Below are positions 1-3,976 of a DNA stretch of 5,792 bases, one piece after another (the first letter of the stretch is position 1; each line of letters starts with the position of its first letter). A program made the translations under genes and the position numbers. The DNA is from Solirubrobacterales bacterium. GTDB taxonomy: Bacteria; Actinomycetota; Thermoleophilia; Solirubrobacterales; Solirubrobacteraceae. A model generated the notes under the pieces. That model ran no database searches and was not told the origin of the DNA. It saw only the letters and a list, made by a program, of their open reading frames with translations. The stretch lies in contig JACRMD010000391.1 in the NCBI GenBank assembly GCA_016215085.1, positions 1 to 5,792 of the forward strand, written 5' to 3'.

Positions 1-248
1 ACGGCGTGCGCGTGGCGGGCGACGTCGAAGCGCGGGTCGTCGGCCCAGTGGGCGGCGCCCAGCGGCGGGCGGACGAGGCGGCGGCGGAAGCGCGGCACCG
101 CGTCCAGGCGCGCGTCGAGGTGGCGGCGCAGCGCGGCCAGCGACGGCGGCTCGCCGCCGAAGCGCAGGGTCCAGCCGACGTGCAGCGGCGCCTGCGGGGT
201 CTCCAGGTCGAGGAAGGCGAGGTCCAGCGCGCTGAGGCGGTCCACCAC
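1..248 (-). CDS. WS/DGAT-family acyltransferase, N-terminal 82 codons (continues past left edge)
   Basis: This is the beginning of a wax ester synthase/acyl-CoA:diacylglycerol acyltransferase-type protein. The family transfers acyl groups from acyl-CoA to alcohols or diacylglycerol to make storage lipid. The visible N terminus reads VVDRLSALDLAFLDLET, then PLHVG at residues 22-26, then WTLRFGG. This matches the family opening of LS-x-x-D-x-x-FL-x-x-E followed by P-M/L-HVG. An arginine-rich stretch, VPRFRRRLVRPP, follows at about residues 53-64. The catalytic HHxxxDG motif normally lies near residue 135, so it is outside the window and activity cannot be judged. Two GTG codons stand in tandem (246-248 and 243-245). 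The first is chosen because a GAGGA sequence lies 6 bases upstream. An ATG at 253-255 is in another frame. No leaderless TANNNT box precedes it, unlike the plus-strand genes. Family assignment is fairly secure; the substrate is unknown. Confidence 0.82.
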   Translation of the reverse strand, partial: MVDRLSALDLAFLDLETPQAPLHVGWTLRFGGEPPSLAALRRHLDARLDAVPRFRRRLVRPPLGAAHWADDPRFDVARHAHA

Positions 249-254
249 GGCCCA

Positions 255-259
255 TCCTC
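255..259 (-). promoter_or_regulatory. Shine-Dalgarno sequence for the WS/DGAT gene
   Basis: On the minus strand GAGGA sits 6 bases before the GTG at 248 and 9 bases before the second GTG at 245. The spacing supports the first GTG. Its presence implies a leadered mRNA for this gene. Confidence 0.55.
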
Positions 260-372
260 GCCGATCGGGACCGCGCATGCGAGCGCGGGCGGCTCAGGCC
301 GACCTCACGCTCCTGGCGCGTAGACGCTCGCCATCTCGCTCAAGTTCGCAGCGCACCTGCCGCTTAACGGCG

Positions 373-398
373 GGAGGCGCCCCCACACGGGCGCCTCC
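373..398. repeat. Perfect 10-bp inverted repeat (strong hairpin)
   Basis: GGAGGCGCCC at 373-382 pairs perfectly with GGGCGCCTCC at 389-398 around the 6-base loop CCACAC. This is the strongest RNA hairpin I found in the intergenic region. No T-tract follows it on either strand, so an ordinary intrinsic terminator is not supported. On the minus strand it would lie about 125 bases before the WS/DGAT start, inside that gene's likely 5' UTR. A small second inverted repeat, GTAC-GCC-GTAC, lies next to it at 404-414. Confidence 0.6.
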
Positions 399-423
399 GA
401 ACGGTACGCCGTACTTGGTGACT

Positions 424-440
424 AGACACGCCAAGACACG
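424..440. repeat. 7-bp direct repeat at 10-bp pitch
   Basis: AGACACG occurs at 424-430 and again at 434-440, exactly one helical turn apart. On the minus strand this reads CGTGTCT-TGG-CGTGTCT. Such spacing puts both copies on the same face of DNA, which suits tandem binding by a regulator. No regulator is identified. Confidence 0.35.
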
Positions 441-459
441 GTGGCACCCCCTTGGAACA

Positions 460-481
460 GGGCCGCATTCCGTTGCGGCTC
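460..481. repeat. 8-bp stem-loop
   Basis: GGGCCGCA at 460-467 pairs with TGCGGCTC at 474-481 (one G-T pair) around a TTCCGT loop. It lies in the same possible leader as the 373-398 hairpin. I do not match it to a known RNA family. Confidence 0.4.
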
Positions 482-577
482 CCATGGACGGATTCCCTGC
501 GGTGACGGCGCCCGGCCTGGCAGCTTCGGCGTCGTCGTCGCGGTGCGCAGGATGCACGTCACGCGTCCATCGCGCCA

Positions 578-593
578 TCCCCACTTCTGGGGA
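578..593. repeat. 6-bp stem-loop with CTTC loop
   Basis: TCCCCA at 578-583 pairs with TGGGGA at 588-593 around the loop CTTC. On the plus strand it is followed by CCTTTAGCCCTTTT, a broken T-rich stretch that faintly recalls a terminator. No plus-strand gene ends upstream within the window. It overlaps the DosR-like element at 590-603. Confidence 0.35.
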
Positions 594-603
594 CCTTTAG
601 CCC
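590..603. promoter_or_regulatory. DosR-box-like inverted element
   Basis: GGGACCTTTAGCCC has the GGGAC half-site, an A/T-rich centre and the CCC end of the mycobacterial DosR box, but it is degenerate in the middle. It lies on the upstream side of the WS/DGAT gene, about 340 bases from the start codon. In Mycobacterium tuberculosis the WS/DGAT gene tgs1 belongs to the DosR regulon, which is what makes the resemblance interesting. No DosR-like regulator is present in this window, so this is a pattern match only. Confidence 0.25.
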
Positions 604-613
604 TTTTGGACGG

Positions 614-628
614 ATGTCCTAGGGACAT
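614..628. promoter_or_regulatory. Perfect palindrome, possible operator
   Basis: ATGTCC at 614-619 and GGACAT at 623-628 form a perfect 6-bp inverted repeat around TAG. Another GGAC lies at 608-611, so GGAC/GTCC half-sites occur in alternating orientation at 608, 616 and 623. A third element with GGGAC lies at 590. Clustering in a locally AT-richer stretch fits a dimeric regulator or promoter. The binding protein is unknown. Confidence 0.4.
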
Positions 629-735
629 AAGCGCGCCCGCCTAGAGGGTCCGGTCAGCGCGCCGACGTCGCGCCCGCCCGGGCGTCAGCCGGCGCCGTCG
701 CCGACCGTTGGTGAGGGTCGCTCAGCGGCGGCCGG

Positions 736-2085
736 TCAGGCGGCCTTGGGGAGCGCGTAGCCGTGCACGCGCGCCTCGAACCCGAGCTCGCGCTCGAAGT
801 CCGCGTCGGTCGTGTGCTGGAAGTGCAGCCCGCTGCGCTCCAGCACCCGCACGAAGGCCTCCACGAGCTCGCCGTCGAGCTGGGCGCCGGAGACGCGGCG
901 CAGCTCGGCGATCGCCTCGGACTGCGGCACCGGCGTGCGGTACGAGTCGCGGGCGGTCATGACGTCGTAGGTGTCGGCGATCGAGATCATGCGCGACAGC
1001 CGCGGGATCTCCTCGCCGGCGAGGCCGCGGGGGTAGCCGCGGCCGTCGATGCGCTCGTGGTGGGCGAGGATGATGTCGGCGACGGGGCCGTAGCCGTCGA
1101 TGCGCCGGACCAGGCGCGCACCCTGGTACGGGTGCGTTCGCACGATCTTCCAGTCCTCCTCGTCGAGCTTGCGGTCGGCGAGCAGGATGCGGTCGGGGAA
1201 GGCGAACTTGCCGATGTCGTGCAGCAGGCCGGCCGTGTGCACGAGCTCCTGCTCGGCGTCGTCGCAGCCGACCTCGCTGGCGATCGCCTTGGCGTAGCGG
1301 GCGACGGCGGCGGAGTGGCGGGCGGTCATGCGGTCGCGCAGCGACAGCGTCTGCACCAGCGCGGCGAGGACGCCGACCTGCAGCGAGGCCAGCTGGGTCG
1401 AGCGGACCTCGAGCACGTCGGCGCGCTCCTGGGAGAGCAGCAGCTCGCGCGTGAGGACCTGGAAGAGGAACTGGACGCCGATCAGGGCGATCAGCGGGGA
1501 GAGGCCGAGCTCGCGGTACGTGATGGCCACGCCGACCGTCAGGGCGCAGGCGAGGCCCTCGGACGGCAGCATCGGCAGGAACATCGTGCGGACCTGCACC
1601 GAGAACGGCTTGCCGAGCTCGAGCCCCCACGGGACCGCCACGAGCAGGAAGTTCAGGGTGTTGACGGCGAGGAAGACCGCGGCGACGGCGAGGCCGAGGT
1701 CGAGGTTGTGCAGCGTGTCGAGCTCGAGCGCGCGGACCGCCATCGCGCCGACGAACGGGTAGGTGGCGTACGCGCACAGGTTGATGAGCACGCCCGAGCG
1801 CGGCGTGCGTACGCGGACCATGTCGACGACGATCGACAGCAGCGCCATCGCCACCGCGGGCGCCGGCCCGAGGAAGAACATGGCGAGGATGAACGCCATG
1901 AACGAGCTCGAGAGCCGCAGGCTGCGGGTCTCGATGGCCAGCCGCTCGCTGACCAGCGCCAGCGCGGCCAGGAGGATCACCAGGGGCACCGGCTCCCAGT
2001 CGGAGGCGCGCGAGGTCATCACGGCGCCGACCAGCGACCCCGAGAGGAGCAGCACCTGCAACGTGGCGATCGTCCGACGCGCCAT
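736..2085 (-). CDS. Membrane-anchored HD-GYP domain protein, predicted c-di-GMP phosphodiesterase
   Basis: Numbered from the ATG, the protein has 449 residues. The first 212 or so contain about seven hydrophobic segments (roughly 9-24, 33-47, 62-88, 98-119, 130-154, 176-189, 193-212), so it is an integral membrane protein with an uncharacterised sensor-like region. A short charged linker (213-235) leads to an HD-GYP domain at about 236-415. The catalytic set is complete: H257 in ARH, HD at 289-290 within LLHDIGK, H318, HH at 342-343, the HHERIDGRGYP signature with GYP at 350-352, and D371 in IAD. HD-GYP domains hydrolyse c-di-GMP to pGpG and GMP. No GGDEF, PAS or receiver domain is present. 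The ATG at 2083-2085 is preferred over an upstream TTG at 2086-2088, because GCAGG lies 4 bases before the ATG. It diverges from the exporter gene. Domain assignment is very secure; the sensed signal is unknown. Confidence 0.93.
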   Translation of the reverse strand: MARRTIATLQVLLLSGSLVGAVMTSRASDWEPVPLVILLAALALVSERLAIETRSLRLSSSFMAFILAMFFLGPAPAVAMALLSIVVDMVRVRTPRSGVLINLCAYATYPFVGAMAVRALELDTLHNLDLGLAVAAVFLAVNTLNFLLVAVPWGLELGKPFSVQVRTMFLPMLPSEGLACALTVGVAITYRELGLSPLIALIGVQFLFQVLTRELLLSQERADVLEVRSTQLASLQVGVLAALVQTLSLRDRMTARHSAAVARYAKAIASEVGCDDAEQELVHTAGLLHDIGKFAFPDRILLADRKLDEEDWKIVRTHPYQGARLVRRIDGYGPVADIILAHHERIDGRGYPRGLAGEEIPRLSRMISIADTYDVMTARDSYRTPVPQSEAIAELRRVSGAQLDGELVEAFVRVLERSGLHFQHTTDADFERELGFEARVHGYALPKAA

Positions 2086-2152
2086 CAAACCTGCATATCG
2101 GACGTTCGGCCCCGTTCCTTAGCCGACCGGAAGACGGCGTAAGGTGCCGTCC
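2086..2152. promoter_or_regulatory. Divergent promoter region with candidate -10 boxes
   Basis: Only 67 bases separate the divergent HD-GYP and MFS starts. On the plus strand TAAGGT (2140-2145) matches the -10 consensus TANNNT and lies 7 bases before the GTG at 2153, the geometry of a leaderless transcript. AAGG inside the same box could also act as a Shine-Dalgarno at 8 bases, and the sequence cannot separate the two readings. On the minus strand TATGCA (2097 to 2092) lies 6 bases before the HD-GYP ATG. It shares the spacing but lacks the final T, so it is weaker. I see no good -35 on either strand. Confidence 0.5.
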
Positions 2153-3364
2153 GTGGCGTCCATGGGGAGCTCGCTGCGCGTGCCCGGGTTCGCCCCGCTC
2201 GCCGGGTCCTACGCCCTCAACGAGCTCGGAGACAACTTCGGCATCGTCGCGCTGGCCGTGCTCGTCCTCGACGAGACGGGCTCGGCGCTGGGCACGGCCG
2301 CCCTCTTCCTGGCCGCGAAGTTCCTCCCCGCACTGGTCGCGCCCGCCATGGTCGCGGCGCTGGACCGCCGGCCGGTCGGCCGCGTGCTCCCCGTCTTCTA
2401 CGTGGTGGAGGCGGCCGCGTTCGCGGCGCTGGCGCTGGTGGCGGGCTCGTTCTGGCTGCCCGCGGTGCTCGTGCTGGGCTTCGTCGACGGCCTCGTCGCG
2501 CTCACGGCGCGCGGCCTCTCGCGCGGCGCCGTGGCCACGACGCTGCAGCCGGCCGGGCTGCTGCGCGAGGGCAACGCGCTGCTCAACGTCGCGTTCGCCG
2601 TGACGAGCGCGGGCGGCCCGGCGCTCGCCGGCCTGGTCGTCAGCGCGGGCGGGCCGGCGCTGGCCCTGTGGATCGACGCCGGGTCGTTCCTGGCCGTCGC
2701 CGTGCTGCTGGCGGCCTACCGGCGGGTGCTGCCGGTGCCCGCCCCCGCCGAGCGGCGCGAGCCCTGGTCCACGCGCGTGCGCGACGGCATCCGCTACGTG
2801 CGCCGGCACCCGGTCGCCGGGCGGCTGGTGGGCGGCGAGGCGCTGGCGATCGTCTTCTTCACGATCGCCGTGCCGATCGACGTCGTCTACGCCAAGGAGA
2901 CCCTCGACGCGGGCGACCTCGGGTTCGGCCTGCTGCTGGCCTCGTGGGGCGTCGGGATCCTGCTCGGCTCGGCGATCTTCGCGCGGGCGCGGAGCTGGCC
3001 GGTCGCGACGCTGGTGCTGCTCTCGACGGCGGCGATCGGCGCGGGCTACGGCGGGATGGCGCTGGCGCCCGGCCTGGCCGTCGCCTGCCTGGCCAGCGTG
3101 GTGGGGGGCACGGGCAACGGCGTGCAGTGGGTCGCGGTGATGACCGCGCTGCAGGAGTCCGTGCACGACGACTACCAGGCACGCGCCGCCGGCCTGCTCG
3201 AGTCGGCGGCCGCGGCGATGCCCGGCGTCGGCTTCGTCGTGGGCGGCGTGATCGCCTGGGCGGCCGACCCGCGCGTGGCGTTCCTCGTCGCCGCGTTCGG
3301 CGTGCTGCTGCTGACGCTCGCGTGGGCGCGCAAGCCGCTCGTGCACGAGCCGGCCGCCGCGTAG
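2153..3364 (+). CDS. MFS transporter, MFS_3 (EntS-like) type exporter
   Basis: This is a protein of 403 residues, almost entirely hydrophobic, with a pattern compatible with about 12 membrane helices in two halves. The halves are joined by a charged cytoplasmic loop at about 189-222 that includes RVRDGIRYVRRHP, typical of the MFS_3 family. Other family-like signs are LNELGDNFG in the first helix (22-30), a motif-A-like DRRPVGR at 71-77, and NALLNVAFAVTSAGGPALAG at 141-160. Members usually export drugs, siderophores or other small molecules by proton exchange in the cytoplasmic membrane; the substrate cannot be read from sequence. The GTG at 2153 is chosen from the TAAGGT box and spacing. GTG at 2144 (406 residues) and ATG at 2162 (400 residues) are alternatives. 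The ending GCG-TAG runs straight into the promoter-like box of the next gene, 10 bases before its start. Confidence 0.88.
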   Translation: MASMGSSLRVPGFAPLAGSYALNELGDNFGIVALAVLVLDETGSALGTAALFLAAKFLPALVAPAMVAALDRRPVGRVLPVFYVVEAAAFAALALVAGSFWLPAVLVLGFVDGLVALTARGLSRGAVATTLQPAGLLREGNALLNVAFAVTSAGGPALAGLVVSAGGPALALWIDAGSFLAVAVLLAAYRRVLPVPAPAERREPWSTRVRDGIRYVRRHPVAGRLVGGEALAIVFFTIAVPIDVVYAKETLDAGDLGFGLLLASWGVGILLGSAIFARARSWPVATLVLLSTAAIGAGYGGMALAPGLAVACLASVVGGTGNGVQWVAVMTALQESVHDDYQARAAGLLESAAAAMPGVGFVVGGVIAWAADPRVAFLVAAFGVLLLTLAWARKPLVHEPAAA

Positions 3365-3367
3365 GCT
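3362..3367 (+). promoter_or_regulatory. TAGGCT -10 box overlapping the MFS stop codon
   Basis: TAGGCT fits TANNNT and stands 7 bases before the GTG at 3375, the spacing expected for leaderless transcription. Its first three bases are the TAG stop of the MFS gene. The intervening CGAAGGG could alternatively offer a purine-rich ribosome site very close to the start. The 10-mer GCGTAGGCTC (3359-3368) recurs exactly at the next junction. Confidence 0.5.
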
Positions 3368-3374
3368 CGAAGGG

Positions 3375-3967
3375 GTGGACGACCTGCTCGACCGCCTCGA
3401 CGTCGCGCTCGTCCGCGCCGGCAACCCCGGGCCGCTCACGCTGTCGGGCACCAACACGTGGCTGGCCGGCCGCGACCCCGCGTGGGTCGTGGACCCCGGG
3501 CCGCTGCTCGGCGACGGCCGCTGCGCGTGCACGCCGTGCCCGGCCACGCGCCCGACCACCTCTGCTACGGCTTCGGGCCCGCGTGCTTCACGGGCGACGC
3601 GGTGCTCGGCGAGGGCTCGGTCTTCATCGCGCCCGACCGCGGCGCGCTGCGCGGCTACCTCGACGGGCTGGGCCGGCTGCGCTCCGCGGGCTACGCCGTG
3701 CTGCTGCCCGGCCACGGGCCGCCGGCCGCCGACGCGGCGGCGAAGCTCGACGCGTACGTCGCGCACCGGCTGGACCGCGAGCGCCGGCTGGTGGAGGCCC
3801 TGGACGCCGGCCTGCGCACCGTCGACGAGCTGCTCGACGCGGCGTGGTCGGACGCGCCCGCGGCCCTGCGGGGCGCCGCGAGCGTCACGCTCGTGGCCCA
3901 CCTCGACAAGCTCGAGGAGGAGGGCCGGCTCCCGGACGGGGTGGAGCGGCCGGCCTGGCGGGCGTAG
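3375..3967 (+). pseudogene. Metallo-beta-lactamase-fold hydrolase (LACTB2-like), internally deleted and frameshifted
   Basis: The start is in one frame (GTG at 3375): NPGPLTLSGTNTWLAG, then VVDPGP around 3486-3503. From about 3518 the family sequence continues in the frame offset by two: PLRVHAVPGHAPDH, TGDAVLG (Asp at 3596-3598) and LLPGHGP (His at 3713-3715). The C-terminal winged-helix-like region AHRLDRERRLVEAL to HLDKLEEEGRLPDG follows, ending at TAG 3965-3967. Family members place about 75-100 residues between VDPG and the PGH histidine, including HxHxDH, the main zinc-binding motif. Here only about 18 codons separate them, and the motif is absent from every frame. One added base near 3516-3520 would join the frames as LLGDGPLRVHAVPGH, but the metal site would still be missing. 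The original role was probably hydrolysis of a thioester or similar bond. A real inactivating deletion is likeliest; an assembly collapse is possible. A C-terminal fragment could start at GTG 3458. Confidence 0.75.
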
Positions 3968-3970
3968 GCT
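3965..3970 (+). promoter_or_regulatory. TAGGCT -10 box overlapping the hydrolase stop codon
   Basis: TAGGCT again begins with the upstream gene's TAG stop and lies exactly 6 bases (CCGCCG) before the ATG at 3977, placing the expected transcription start on the A of ATG. The 6-base spacer has no Shine-Dalgarno, and the bases further upstream are not purine-rich. This makes leaderless translation more plausible here than at the other two sites. Confidence 0.55.
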
Positions 3971-3976
3971 CCGCCG

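Larger units (their letters stand above)
249..735. other. Intergenic region of 487 bases without a supported gene
   Basis: This gap lies downstream of the HD-GYP gene and upstream of the WS/DGAT gene, both on the minus strand. Open frames here (277-600 plus, 294-584 minus, 422-628 minus) lack the near-saturated G/C third positions of the real genes and resemble no family I know. The stretch at about 590-630 is clearly less GC-rich than its surroundings, as expected of promoter DNA. Inverted and direct repeats at 373-398, 424-440, 460-481, 578-593, 590-603 and 614-628 are listed separately. The bases nearest the HD-GYP stop (640-735) hold only weak GC hairpins, such as 671-684 with a 5-bp stem and GCCC loop. 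No T-tract follows them, so I see no clear terminator. Confidence 0.6.

Noticed and set aside
305..334. Tiny minus-strand frame MASVYAPGA upstream of the acyltransferase
   Set aside because: It could be a leader peptide, but at nine codons with only a poor ribosome site chance cannot be excluded. Conservation data would be needed.
373..398. Intrinsic terminator
   Set aside because: The stem is strong, but neither strand has a following T-tract, and it is more than 330 bases from the HD-GYP stop.
470..520. Minus-strand GGGAATCCG ... CCGCAACGG, recalling part of a cobalamin riboswitch
   Set aside because: The B12-box and the remaining conserved core are not found, and the order and spacing do not match. 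Judged a chance resemblance.
294..584. 96-codon minus-strand frame in the intergenic region
   Set aside because: Third positions are mixed rather than nearly all G/C as in the true genes, it has no recognisable motif, and it covers the hairpins.
277..600. 107-codon plus-strand frame
   Set aside because: No family resemblance, composition unlike the real genes, and no convincing ribosome site or TANNNT box.
596..618. FliA/WhiG-type promoter (TTTAG ... GGATG)
   Set aside because: Only a loose fit to the TAAA and GCCGATAA elements, and on the plus strand there is no gene for it to drive.
763..2142. 459-codon plus-strand frame opposite the HD-GYP gene
   Set aside because: The minus strand has a complete HD-GYP domain with all catalytic residues. 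The plus-strand product is E/R/G/V-rich noise, a mirror of GC-rich codons.
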